Assembly: GCA_002427815.1 (NCBI GenBank)
Contig: DIZF01000020.1
Location: 124,579 to 162,395, forward strand
Source of the DNA: Ramlibacter tataouinensis
Lineage (GTDB): Bacteria; Pseudomonadota; Gammaproteobacteria; Burkholderiales; Burkholderiaceae_C
DNA length: 37,817 nucleotides
Reading direction: 5' to 3'
This document shows, piece by piece, positions 18,906-27,573 of this stretch. Position numbers and translations under genes: made by a program. Numbering within the stretch: the first letter of the stretch is position 1; each line of letters starts with the position of its first letter. Under the pieces are notes generated by a model, which worked only from the letters and a program-made list of their open reading frames with translations, was not told the origin of the DNA and did not search any database.

Positions 18906-19823
18906 CGCTCCGGCCGCGCGCGCGATGCTGCCCGCCTGTCGCGCGGTCAGATGCAGCTTTCGGGCGGCATGATCGGCATCCTGGTCGAGAAATGTGCATT
19001 CGATGAACAGCTGCGTCGCCTGCGCCGCCAGTGCCGCGATGCGCTGGACGTTCTCCTGGTGAAAGACGACGTCGGTCACGTAGCAGATCTTCTCGCCCGG
19101 CACCAGCCGCAGTACCGCGGCCTTGAGCGCCCCCAGGGGGAAAACGCGCTCGTGTTCGCCGTTGCAGTCGCGCCACCAGGCGCGTACCGGTGTCTCGTCG
19201 GGGGCGTTGCGCGCCACCGCATCCTTGAGGTCCTTCAGCCACGGGCCCACCGCAAGCCCGAGTTCGGCAAGCCGGTTCTTCCATACGTTGACGTGGGTCT
19301 TCTCTTCGATGGCAAAGCCGAGGCAGGCGGTGCCGTGGTCGAGGAACGCAGCGCGAACGCGAAAAGCCGGTTCATCCAGAAGCAAGCCATCGGGAAAAAG
19401 CAGCGCCTCGAGCGGTTCGGATTGAAAGCGCTGGCGGCAGCGCAGGCGTATGCCACGGGCATGCCATCGGGAATCGACCTCCCACACGTCGACAAAGAAG
19501 TCGCCGGGATAGTTCTGGACGAGGTTCCAGGTGTACGCCGCCAGCTTGTGTTCGACCTGGGCGGCGAAACCTGGCGGACCGTACAAGCGCATGTGCGCGT
19601 GACGGCCGAGACGCAGGCGAAGCAGCCGGTCGAAACCGAAAAAGTGGTCCATGTGGGTGTGCGAGACAAACACATCCGAAATCCGCAATATCTTCTTCGG
19701 TGGCAGCGCCGTGAGATCGCCGAGATCGAACAACAGGGCCCGCCTTTCGAATCCGAAATCGACGAAGAGTCCAGGGTCGCCGAACGGATCGTTCACGAGT
19801 TCGGGTCTGAATATCGGGCGCAT
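18855..19823 (-). CDS. Metallo-beta-lactamase-fold hydrolase (RNase Z-like), with a replaced C-terminus
   Basis: A 322-residue MBL-fold protein related to ribonuclease Z-type enzymes. The zinc motif is SHTHMDHFFGFDRLL with HTHMDH at 55-60; D34 in LLFDLGD, H163 in LDHGTACLG, and a late IECTFLDQDADHAARKLHLTA block fit the family. Homologues continue after the ARAAG helix into a strand with a further histidine (typically ending in HFSPRY). Here that part is replaced by DLLERGLRVGRGAV, which is CheR coding DNA read in another frame. The protein has therefore lost its normal C-terminus by a deletion fusion and may be inactive. Confidence 0.8.
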   Translation of the reverse strand: MRPIFRPELVNDPFGDPGLFVDFGFERRALLFDLGDLTALPPKKILRISDVFVSHTHMDHFFGFDRLLRLRLGRHAHMRLYGPPGFAAQVEHKLAAYTWNLVQNYPGDFFVDVWEVDSRWHARGIRLRCRQRFQSEPLEALLFPDGLLLDEPAFRVRAAFLDHGTACLGFAIEEKTHVNVWKNRLAELGLAVGPWLKDLKDAVARNAPDETPVRAWWRDCNGEHERVFPLGALKAAVLRLVPGEKICYVTDVVFHQENVQRIAALAAQATQLFIECTFLDQDADHAARKLHLTARQAGSIARAAGAHPDLLERGLRVGRGAV

Positions 19824-19944
19824 GGCGGCAGGCTTGGGCGGACAGCAACCGGCATTGTCCCAGTCTGACGGCGGGAGAAGGAAGACCGGCAGCGGTCATG
19901 GGGGAGGGGCGTCGCGGTGCCAGATGAGCTCGCCGTTGCACGGC

Positions 19945-20060
19945 TTACCGGGACCAGAGGCTGAAGGTGGTGAGCACCACCACGGTAAAGGTCGAACCCA
20001 ACACCCTGTCACCGAGACGCTCGATGCGACCGGCTGGGACAGCAACGGCGTCGCAAAGGC
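19945..20060 (-). other. Possible C-terminal remnant of a membrane protein
   Basis: In the 268-base gap between the metallo-hydrolase and the threonine aldolase, one leftward frame reads RIERLGDRVLGSTF then TVVVLTTFSLWSR and a TAA stop at 19945-19947. It is short and hydrophobic and could be the end of a lost transporter gene. I cannot assign a family and it may be chance. Confidence 0.2.
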
Positions 20061-20091
20061 CTCATCCCCCAATCTCGAGAGCTTCCGGCTT

Positions 20092-21138
20092 TCAGGGCAG
20101 CGCCTGGCGCGCGAGAGCGATCAACTGATTGACCTCCGCCTGGGTCCCATCGAAGCGGGTCACCAGACGAATGACGCCGCCGCGCCGCCGGGCGAAGCGG
20201 ACGCCGGCACCCGCCAGCGCCTCGATGGCCGGTTCGGGCATGGCGACGAACACGAGGTTTGCCTCGACCGGCGCGATCAACCGGACGCCCGGCAGCGCAG
20301 CCAGTTCACGACCCAGTTGCGACGCCAGTGCGTTGGCGTGGGATGCGAGTCGCAGAAACAAGCCGTCCTCGACATAGGCGATGAGCTGCGCGGCGGCGAA
20401 ACGCATCTTCGACCAGGTCTGGCCGGCCCGCCGCAGCCGGTACGACAACGGCTCGACCAGCGCCTGGTTGAACACGACGATGGCGTCCGCCCCCATCGCT
20501 CCGTTCTTGGTGGCGCCGAAGGAGAGGATGTCGACGCCCGAGCGCCACGTCATCCCGGCCGGACTGCATCCCGATGTCGCCAGGGCATTGGCGAACCGCG
20601 CGCCGTCCATGTGGAAACGGATGCCGGCATCGCGCGCGCAAGCGCCGATGGCGGCGAGCTCCTCGCGGCTGTACACGGTGCCATATTCGCTCGCCTGCGT
20701 GATCGAGACGGCGTCCGGCTGCGGCCGGTTGCGGATGCCGCGTTCCGCCCGCCTCAGCGCTTCCGCCAGCATTGCCGGCTCGACCTTGCAATTCCTGCCG
20801 GGAAGCGCGATGAGCTTGGCACCGCCGGTGAACGCTTCGGTCGCACCGCCTTCGGCCGTGTGGATATGCGCTTCTTCGTGGCAATAGATGCCGCCCCAGG
20901 GACGCGCGCAGCTGGCGAGCGACAGGGCGTTGGCTGCGGTGCCGGTGGAAACCGGAAAGACCGTCACCTCGGTCTCGAACAGGTCGGAAAACTTTCGCTT
21001 CAGCAACGCACTGTATTCGTCGTCGCCATAGGAGGCGACCGGCCCGTGATTGACGGCCTCCAGCGCACGCAGGATTTCGGGCGTGACCGTGGCCACGTTG
21101 TCGCTGCGGAAATTGAGCGAAGGGGCTTTGTCGTTCAT
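20092..21138 (-). CDS. Low-specificity threonine aldolase-like PLP enzyme
   Basis: A 348-residue beta-eliminating lyase related to threonine aldolase, which splits beta-hydroxy-amino acids to glycine and an aldehyde using PLP. The N-terminal FRSDNVATVTPEIL is typical, HIHTAEGG near 91-98 stacks on PLP, D178 lies in FHMDGARFANAL, and the Schiff-base lysine is K211 in LSFGATKNGAMGADAIV. The ATG at 21138 overlaps the stop of the permease gene by ATGA, which selects it over open codons upstream. Linkage to an importer and an aminotransferase suggests an amino-acid-like substrate, perhaps not threonine. Confidence 0.9.
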   Translation of the reverse strand: MNDKAPSLNFRSDNVATVTPEILRALEAVNHGPVASYGDDEYSALLKRKFSDLFETEVTVFPVSTGTAANALSLASCARPWGGIYCHEEAHIHTAEGGATEAFTGGAKLIALPGRNCKVEPAMLAEALRRAERGIRNRPQPDAVSITQASEYGTVYSREELAAIGACARDAGIRFHMDGARFANALATSGCSPAGMTWRSGVDILSFGATKNGAMGADAIVVFNQALVEPLSYRLRRAGQTWSKMRFAAAQLIAYVEDGLFLRLASHANALASQLGRELAALPGVRLIAPVEANLVFVAMPEPAIEALAGAGVRFARRRGGVIRLVTRFDGTQAEVNQLIALARQALP

Positions 21139-22775
21139 AGCATCGAGGCATCCTGCCGGCGCAGCCGCCGATGCACGAGCAGCAGCGGACCGGCGGTGCA
21201 AAGAATCAGGATCGCTGCGGCTGCCGAGGCGGAGCCTGCGCCCTCGCCGCCTTCGAGGAACTGGTACATCCGCACGGTCATCGTCGACCAGCGGCTGGTA
21301 TAGAGCACGATCGTGGAACTGAGCTCCGACGCCGCGGTAATCCACACCAGGATCATGCCCCCGACGAGGCCGCTCGCCATCAGCGGCACGGTCATCGTGA
21401 CGAAGGTCCAGAACGGCGAGACGCCGAGATTGATGGACGCCTCCTCCAGGCTCGGCTCTATCTGGTGCACGATGGCCGATGCCGAGCGGATGCTGAAGGG
21501 CAGCTTGCGCACGACGTACGCGATGACCAGGATCAGCCAGCCGCCGGTCAAGGTGAGAAAGCCGCTGTTGAACGCGATGATCAGCCCGATGGCCAGGACC
21601 GTGCCGGACACCGCGAACGGGACCATGCCGATGACGTCGAGCACGCTCGACAGGCCGCCGCGATGCCGCGTCACGATGTAGCCGATCGGCGCGCCCAGCA
21701 GCGTCGCGACCAGGGCCGTGACCGTGGCCAGCATCAGCGTGTTGTAGAGCGGTTGATACGAGCCGGCAAGCAGCATCGAATAGTTGCTGAACCCGAGTTG
21801 CCAGGTGAGAACCGGCCCGCGAAACTTGAGAAAGGAAATGAACAACACGGCCAGGAAAGGGAACAGCGACAGGAGCACCGTGCCCCAGCTGAACGCGGTC
21901 GCGACCGCGCGCCAGCCAGGCGACAACGGAAGCGGCGGAGGTATGCTGCGGGCGTTGGTCGCGAAGCGGCGCCTGTTCAAGTAACGGCGCTGCACCAACA
22001 GCACGATCGCTGTGCTGGCGATCAGCAGAACGCTGAGCGCACCGGCCGCGGCCGGGTTGTTGTCGGCTTCTCCGGCGAACAGCTTAAAGATGTCCACCGC
22101 GAGGAACGGGCGATCCTCCGCCAGGACGACAGGAACGCCGAAATTTTCCAGGGCTTCGATGAACACCAGCAGCGCGCCGGCCAGCACGGCCGGCATGGCC
22201 ACGGGCAACAGCACCGTGCGGAACGCGTGCATGCGCGACCCGCCGAGATTGCGGGCCGCTTCCTCGATCGAGATGTCGATGGCCTTGAAGGCCGCAATGG
22301 CCGGCATCAACACATAGGGATAAAGGGTGAGCGAAAAAACAATGGTGATCCCGGTCAGGCCATAGATGGAACCGATCGGAATGCCAATGGCGCGCAGACC
22401 CGTGGTGATGATCCCGGCATGCCCGAACAGCAGCACCAGCGCATAAGCGGCAACGAAGGATGGCAGCACCAGCGGCAATGTGGCGAGCGTCAGCAGCGCC
22501 GTCTTGCCGGGCAAGTCGACGCGTGCCAGGCAGAATGCCAGCGGCGTGCCGATCAGCGCGGCGCCCACCGTCGCGAGCGCGGCCGCGATCATGCTGTTGC
22601 CGATGCTGTTGACGTAATACTTGCTCGCGAAAATCTGCAAATAATTCGCGAACGTCACCGCCCCGGTGCCATTGACCCTGAGGCTCGCGTTCAGCACCAG
22701 GCTGAGCGGGTACAGCAGGAACAAGGCGAGAAGGGCCAGCGCGCCGAAGGTGACGGTGTAGCGGAATCCCTTCAT
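21135..22775 (-). CDS. ABC importer permease, two fused MetI-type domains
   Basis: A 546-residue permease of the iron(III)/2-aminoethylphosphonate branch with two transmembrane domains in one chain (about 1-270 and 290-540), each with roughly six membrane segments. The EAA-loop signatures are visible twice: SIEEAARNLGGSRMHAF near 169-185 and SLEEASINLGVSPFW near 446-460. The length and fused form match the PhnU2-type 2-aminoethylphosphonate permease as well as FbpB-type iron permeases. Its ATG overlaps the ATPase stop by 4 bases, and its stop overlaps the aldolase start. The ligand cannot be decided from this gene alone. Confidence 0.9.
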   Translation of the reverse strand: MKGFRYTVTFGALALLALFLLYPLSLVLNASLRVNGTGAVTFANYLQIFASKYYVNSIGNSMIAAALATVGAALIGTPLAFCLARVDLPGKTALLTLATLPLVLPSFVAAYALVLLFGHAGIITTGLRAIGIPIGSIYGLTGITIVFSLTLYPYVLMPAIAAFKAIDISIEEAARNLGGSRMHAFRTVLLPVAMPAVLAGALLVFIEALENFGVPVVLAEDRPFLAVDIFKLFAGEADNNPAAAGALSVLLIASTAIVLLVQRRYLNRRRFATNARSIPPPLPLSPGWRAVATAFSWGTVLLSLFPFLAVLFISFLKFRGPVLTWQLGFSNYSMLLAGSYQPLYNTLMLATVTALVATLLGAPIGYIVTRHRGGLSSVLDVIGMVPFAVSGTVLAIGLIIAFNSGFLTLTGGWLILVIAYVVRKLPFSIRSASAIVHQIEPSLEEASINLGVSPFWTFVTMTVPLMASGLVGGMILVWITAASELSSTIVLYTSRWSTMTVRMYQFLEGGEGAGSASAAAAILILCTAGPLLLVHRRLRRQDASML

Positions 22776-23833
22776 GGCACCGGATAGGCGATGATCTGCG
22801 CCGGATCGTAGGTGAACGCCAGCGTGCTTCCCTCGGCGGCGCCCACCTGCCGCCCGCCCAGCGCCGACACGCGAATCGGCGTGCCGTCCGGGAGCGCCGC
22901 GTGCAGCCGCTGGATCTGCCCCAGGAATTCACGCAGGACCAGCTTCGCCTGAAGCAGCGGGCCGTCGGAACCCTCCGCCAGGCGCAGGGCTTCCGGCCGG
23001 ATCGACAGCAGCAGCTTCTGGCCGGCCTCGGCCACCTTGCCGGGCACCGAGATGCTCGTGCCACAGGTCGCGACTTCGGTTCGCTGGCCGTCGAACGCAC
23101 CCGCGACGCCGGACAGCATGTTCGCCCCTCCCAGGAACTCGGCGACGAAGGCGGTTTGCGGGCGTTGATAGATCTCTTCCGGCGACCCGATCTGCTCGAT
23201 CTTGCCGGCGCGCAAGATGGCGATGCGGTCGGAGATCGCCAGCGCCTCTTCCTGGTCATGGGTCACGTAGACTGCCGTGAGGCCCAGCGATTGCTGCAAC
23301 TGGCGGATCTCGACGCGCATTTCCGTCCGCAGCTGCGCGTCCAGGTTGGACAAGGGCTCGTCGAAGAGCAGCACGGCCGGCTCGATGACCAGCACGCGGG
23401 CGATGGCGACGCGCTGCAACTGGCCGCCGGAAAGCTGGTGCGGCCAGCGTGGCCCGTAGCCGCCCAGCCGCACCCGCTGGAGCGCCTTCTCCACCCGCGC
23501 CGGAATCTCGGCCGGTTTGACCTTGCGAGCGCGGAGGCCATAGGCGACATTCCCCGCGACGGTGAGGTTGGGAAAGATCGCATAGTTCTGGAACACCATG
23601 CCGATGTTGCGCTGGTGCGCCGGCAGGCTGTCGATGCGCTTGTCCCCGAACCAGATGCTGCCCGCTTCGACATCGGCAAAGCCGGCGATCATGCGCAGCA
23701 GCGTCGTCTTGCCGCAGCCGGACGGTCCGAGCAGCGTGAACAACTTCCCCTCGTCGATCGTCAGGGAAACGTCGTCGACCGCGCGGACCGCGCCAAAGGT
23801 GCGAGTGATCCCGTCGATACGGATCGTCGTCAT
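22772..23833 (-). CDS. ABC importer ATPase (FbpC/PotA/PhnT-like)
   Basis: A 353-residue importer ATPase. Walker A is GPSGCGKTT (36-44, K42), the Q-loop is MVFQNYAIFPNLTV, the signature is LSGGQLQRVAIARVL, Walker B is VLLFDEPLSNLD, and the H-loop is YVTHDQEEAL. A C-terminal TOBE-like domain of about 110 residues follows. The length fits PhnT2 or FbpC. The protein starts 18 bases after the binding-protein gene stop, as usual for such operons, and overlaps the permease start. Confidence 0.92.
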   Translation of the reverse strand: MTTIRIDGITRTFGAVRAVDDVSLTIDEGKLFTLLGPSGCGKTTLLRMIAGFADVEAGSIWFGDKRIDSLPAHQRNIGMVFQNYAIFPNLTVAGNVAYGLRARKVKPAEIPARVEKALQRVRLGGYGPRWPHQLSGGQLQRVAIARVLVIEPAVLLFDEPLSNLDAQLRTEMRVEIRQLQQSLGLTAVYVTHDQEEALAISDRIAILRAGKIEQIGSPEEIYQRPQTAFVAEFLGGANMLSGVAGAFDGQRTEVATCGTSISVPGKVAEAGQKLLLSIRPEALRLAEGSDGPLLQAKLVLREFLGQIQRLHAALPDGTPIRVSALGGRQVGAAEGSTLAFTYDPAQIIAYPVP

Positions 23834-23851
23834 GGGCGACGGCTTCCGATG

Positions 23852-24850
23852 TCAGCGCGTGTTCTGGATGACGGTCTTGATCCGGGCCAGCGTCGCACTG
23901 CGCGCTTCGTCCCACTTCACGTCGTTGTACGGCAGGACCTTGATCTTCGAGAGCGCCGGCATGCCACCGGGCATGGTGGACAGATCGATGTCCTGCCGGG
24001 CCGGCCGGCGGAACGTCGCCTTGAACAGCATCTCCTGCGTCGACTTGCTGGCGAGGTAGTCGACCAGCGCCTGGCCGGCATCCGCTTCCGGCGCGCCCTT
24101 GAGGACGGCTGCGCCTTCGGCGAGGGCCACCGTGCCTTCGGTCGGATAGGTCACCTTCACCGGCGCGCCGTTCTGGGCCCACAGATAGCCGGCGTATTCG
24201 AGCGAGATGCCGATCGGATATTCACCGCTGCCATTGCCGTCGAACACCAGGGTCGAACGATTGAGGACCTTGACGTTGGCAACCAGCGACGACAACTTGT
24301 TCCAGGCCGCATCGTTATCGCCCCAGTACGTGAGCAGGCCGGTCGCGGCGGCATACGAGAACCCGGAATTCGCCGGATCGGTGTACGCGATCTTGCCCTT
24401 CCATTTCGGGTCCAGCAGATCCTGCCACGTCTTCGGTCCGTTCGCCGGGTCGATCGCCTTCGTGTTCTGGTTGATGGTGACGACTTGCAGGTTGGTGCCG
24501 ATCCAGAGATTGTTCGGGTCGCGATACTCGGCTGGAACGGCTTCACGGCCCTTCACCGCGTACGGCAGGAAGAACTTCCCGTTCTGCTTCAGCAGGGCGG
24601 AGCTGACACCCCATATGACATCGGCCTGCGGATTCGCCGCTTCCGACGCGATACGGCGAAAGAGCACGCCCGACCCGGTGGAGACCACATTCACGGTCAT
24701 GCCGGTTTCCTTCTTGAAACCCTCGGCGACGAGCTTGTTCACCGTGTCGTCATTCGCCGAATACAGCACGACGTGGTCGGCCGCCAGCGCCGGGCCGGCG
24801 GCGGCCGCCGCCAATGCCAATACGCCCAGATACGAAGTCATACGTTTCAT
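23852..24850 (-). CDS. Periplasmic substrate-binding protein of an iron/2-aminoethylphosphonate-type ABC importer
   Basis: A 332-residue binding protein with a Sec signal peptide (MKRMTSYLGVLALAAAAAG, likely cleaved after ALA at residue 23). The mature part begins HVVLYSANDDTVNKL and includes NPQADVIWGVSSALL and LEYAGYLWAQNGAPVKV, typical of type 2 proteins such as FbpA and PhnS2. The tyrosine pair that holds iron in FbpA is not obvious, which slightly favours an organic ligand. It heads the importer operon and lies 55 bases after the aminotransferase stop. Ligand unknown. Confidence 0.88.
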   Translation of the reverse strand: MKRMTSYLGVLALAAAAAGPALAADHVVLYSANDDTVNKLVAEGFKKETGMTVNVVSTGSGVLFRRIASEAANPQADVIWGVSSALLKQNGKFFLPYAVKGREAVPAEYRDPNNLWIGTNLQVVTINQNTKAIDPANGPKTWQDLLDPKWKGKIAYTDPANSGFSYAAATGLLTYWGDNDAAWNKLSSLVANVKVLNRSTLVFDGNGSGEYPIGISLEYAGYLWAQNGAPVKVTYPTEGTVALAEGAAVLKGAPEADAGQALVDYLASKSTQEMLFKATFRRPARQDIDLSTMPGGMPALSKIKVLPYNDVKWDEARSATLARIKTVIQNTR

Positions 24851-24905
24851 GGTCTCAGTCTCCTGTTGATATATGTGTGGTTGGTCAATCGGTGATGTTA
24901 CGACT

Positions 24906-26108
24906 TCAGCGCATGTCCTCGCAGGCCAGCCTCAGTCGGCGGCAGCCTTCCTGCAGCTTGTCCATGGAGGTGGCGAACGAAATGCGGAAGAACGGCGAGC
25001 AGCCGTACGCGTCGCCCTGGAGCACCGCGAGGTCCTGCGCCTCGAGCAGGTACATCACGAAATCAGTGTCGCTGGCGAGCACCTTGCCGTCGGGCGTGGT
25101 CTTGCCCAGCAGATCGGCGCAGGACGGGAATGCGTAGAACGCGCCCTCGGGCAGGTGGCAGTGAACGCCCGGGATGCGATTGAGTTCGCCCACGACGGCG
25201 TCGCGCCGCTCCTGGAAGATGGCCGTCCGCTCGGCGATGAACCCCTGCGGGCCGCTCAGCGCCTCGAGCGCCGCCGCCTGGCCGATGGACGAGGCATTGG
25301 ACGTGCTCTGCGACTGGAGCTTGACCATCGCCTTGATCAGCGCCGCGGGCCCGCCGCCGTAGCCGATGCGCCATCCGGTCATCGCGTAAGCCTTGGACAC
25401 GCCGTTGATGGTGAGCGTGCGTTCCGCCAGCGCGGGTTCGACCTGGGCCATGGTCGCAAACTTGCGGCCGTCATAGAGGATGTGCTCGTAGATGTCGTCC
25501 GTCATGACCCAGACGTGCGGATGGCGCAGCAGCACATCGGCCAGCGCCCTGAGTTCCGCGTGCGAATAGGTGGCGCCGCTGGGATTGTTCGGCGCGTTGA
25601 GCACCAGCCAGCGCGTGCGCGGCGTGATCGCGCGCTCCAGGTCTTCGGCCGTGAGCTTGAAGCCGTTCCCGGGACGGCAGGGCACGATCACCGGCCGGCC
25701 ATCGGCCAGCAGCACGATGTCGGGATACGACACCCAGTAGGGCGCGGGCACGATCACTTCGTCACCGGCTTCGACGGTGCACATCAGCGCATTGAAGATG
25801 ATCTGCTTGCCGCCGGTACCGACGATGATCTGGGTCGGGTCGAACGCGAGGCCGTTATCGCGCCTGAACTTCTCGATGACCGCGGCCTTGAGTTCGGGCG
25901 TGCCACCGACGTCCGTGTACTTGGTCTTGGACGCGCTCATCGCGTGCATCACCGCCTCGCAGATGTTGGGCGGGGTGTCGAAGTCCGGCTCGCCCGAGGT
26001 CAGGCCCACGATGTCGCGGCCCAGGGCGCGCAACTCACGCGCCCGCTGGCCCGCCATGGAGCTGGGGGAAGGTTTGATGCGGTTCAGGCGCGCGGCGATG
26101 AGGCTCAT
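24906..26108 (-). CDS. Class I aminotransferase, aspartate aminotransferase-like
   Basis: A 400-residue fold-type I PLP aminotransferase of the Thermus/rhizobial aspartate aminotransferase group. Substrate-side landmarks are GLTSGEPDFDTP near 35-46, the PLP phosphate region VGTGGKQ near 96, NAPNNPSGATY at 171-181, D204 or D205 in MTDDIYEH, and the Schiff-base lysine K239 in NGVSKAYAMTGWRIGY; the carboxylate arginine is in FFRISFATS near the end. The ATG at 26108 is followed by the family N-terminus; open codons upstream belong to the leuC/leuD remnant. It precedes the importer genes and may act on the imported amino acid. Confidence 0.93.
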   Translation of the reverse strand: MSLIAARLNRIKPSPSSMAGQRARELRALGRDIVGLTSGEPDFDTPPNICEAVMHAMSASKTKYTDVGGTPELKAAVIEKFRRDNGLAFDPTQIIVGTGGKQIIFNALMCTVEAGDEVIVPAPYWVSYPDIVLLADGRPVIVPCRPGNGFKLTAEDLERAITPRTRWLVLNAPNNPSGATYSHAELRALADVLLRHPHVWVMTDDIYEHILYDGRKFATMAQVEPALAERTLTINGVSKAYAMTGWRIGYGGGPAALIKAMVKLQSQSTSNASSIGQAAALEALSGPQGFIAERTAIFQERRDAVVGELNRIPGVHCHLPEGAFYAFPSCADLLGKTTPDGKVLASDTDFVMYLLEAQDLAVLQGDAYGCSPFFRISFATSMDKLQEGCRRLRLACEDMR

Positions 26109-26137
26109 GGGAAGTGTTTTCCTTGTCGGAATTGGGG

Positions 26138-26806
26138 TCACGCCAGTTTCCGGTACTGGCGCAGATAGGGAACGAGGCCGCCGGCCTTGCGCATGGCCAG
26201 CACGAAATCCGGCAGCGGCTCGCACGCGATGCTGCACGCAGGCGGCCCGCTGACGCGCAACTCCGGGCTCGCGCCGCTCAAGTGCAGCTCCAGCCGTTGT
26301 CCTTCAACGATCTGGCCGGTATCGGCGACGATGGCGAGCAGTCCGTTGTTGATCGCGTTGCGCCATAGGACACGGCGTGCGAGTCGGCGCCGACGACGAG
26401 CCGGCCCGGCAACACCCTGCCCTGCTCCATCATCAGCTGGTGTCCTATGCCCTCGCCCACCTCGAAGATGTGAACGCCGTGTGCCAGCCGCGTAGGCGCG
26501 CGCCCGTTCCTGTAGGGCGAGCGCGCGATCGCCGGAACCCGGGCCGTAATGGTCGAAAGCAAATACCAACCGCTCGGCCCGAGCGGGCCCGGGCAAGTCG
26601 GCGCTCTCCGGCTGCATCTGCTGCAGGTAATCGAGCGCCATCGGGATGGAGCCGTCCGTGCCCATGACGCCGTCGGGTTCACAGATAACCACGTCACCCG
26701 CGTGCACGTCTGCGCCGCAGGCGCGCGACAGCAGCTTTTCAGCCATCGTCTTCGCACGGCTTCCCGTCGCCGACGGCTTTTCCGGAATATGCGCGCTCGA
26801 CGTCAT
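26138..26806 (-). pseudogene. Broken leuC/leuD-like hydro-lyase gene pair fused by deletion
   Basis: The start (from ATG 26806) reads TMAEKLLSRACGADVHAGDV, VMGTDGSIPMALDYL and FDHYGPGSGDRALAL, as in the large subunit of isopropylmalate-dehydratase-type hydro-lyases. After ARAYAA the frame shifts by one base, and the neighbouring frame continues HIFEVGEGIGHQLMMEQGR and VVGADSHAVSYGA. At about 26370 this is cut and joined to the end of a small subunit (WRNAINNGLLAIVADTG to YLRQYRKLA). The iron-sulphur cysteines and most of both proteins are missing. It stands 29 bases before the aminotransferase and was presumably the first enzyme of that operon. Confidence 0.85.
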
Positions 26807-26857
26807 TCCAACCGATTGTATGGACCGGCTCTCGTCGACACAAACCAATTAATGCGA

Positions 26858-26872
26858 ATGACTATTAGTCAT
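26858..26872. promoter_or_regulatory. Perfect 7-1-7 palindrome, candidate operator
   Basis: ATGACTA and TAGTCAT are separated by one T. It lies about 52 bases upstream of the start of the broken leuC/leuD gene and 27 bases downstream of the Bug remnant stop. Compact palindromes like this are common for GntR or similar dimeric regulators. No cognate regulator is in the window. Confidence 0.35.
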
Positions 26873-26898
26873 CGGCGAATAGTAAGCCGAGGTTCACC

Positions 26899-27573
26899 TC
26901 ACTGCAAGGAGATGTTTTTCTCCTTGATCACCTTGGCCCAGGTTTTCTGTTCCGACTGGATGAAGGCGCCGAATTTCTCCGGTGAGCTGACGACCACCTC
27001 GAAGCCCTGGTCGGCCAGGCGCTTGGCGATCTCCGGGTTCTTCACCGCCTTGGCGAGCTGCTGGTTCCAGAACGCAACGACGGCGGAAGGCGTGCCCGCC
27101 GGCGCCAGCAGTCCGATCCATCCATACGCCTCGAAATTCGGCAGCCCCTGTTCTGCCACCGTGGGCAGCGCGGGGAAGGCGGGACTGCGCGTGGCACTGG
27201 CCTGGCCCAGCGCCTTGAGCTTGCCGGCCTTGACCAGGCTTTGCGCGTAGGGCGCAGTGCCCCACATCACCTGGACCTGGCCCCCCATCAAATCGGTTTG
27301 TGCCGGCGCGCCGCCCTTGTAAGGCACATGCGTCATCGAAACGTTGGCAGTCATGTCGAACAGTTCCGCCGTCAAATGGCTCGCACTGCCCGCGCCGACG
27401 GAGGCAAAGTTCACGGCGTTGGGATGTTGCTTGGCGTACGTGACGAGTTCCGTGATGTTGTTGGGCGGGAAGTTTTCATTCGCGACCGCCACCATGGGCG
27501 CACGGGCGATCAGCGAAATCGGGGCGAAGTCCTTGTCCGTGTCGTAGGGGAGCGTCTTGTAGACCAGCGGGTT
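26899..27573 (-). pseudogene. Bug-type solute receptor lacking its N-terminus, fused in frame to aldehyde dehydrogenase
   Basis: The segment reads NPLVYKTLPYDTDKDFAPIS, then ASVGAGSASHLTAELF, THVPYKGGAPAQTDLMGGQ and TPSAVVAFWNQQLAKAV to a normal C-terminus. These are blocks of the Bug/TctC receptors of tripartite tricarboxylate transporters. The signal peptide and first third (PPGGxxD and NRxGAxGxxG blocks) are gone; an aldehyde dehydrogenase 3' part is joined in frame at about 27573, at the shared sense AACGCGATCAAC. The open frame continues from the dehydrogenase through this segment, so a chimeric protein could be made, but without an export signal. Confidence 0.85.

Noticed and set aside
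22901..24895. A 664-codon open frame opposite the ABC ATPase and binding-protein genes
   Set aside because: It spans two genuine genes on the other strand and shows no family features.
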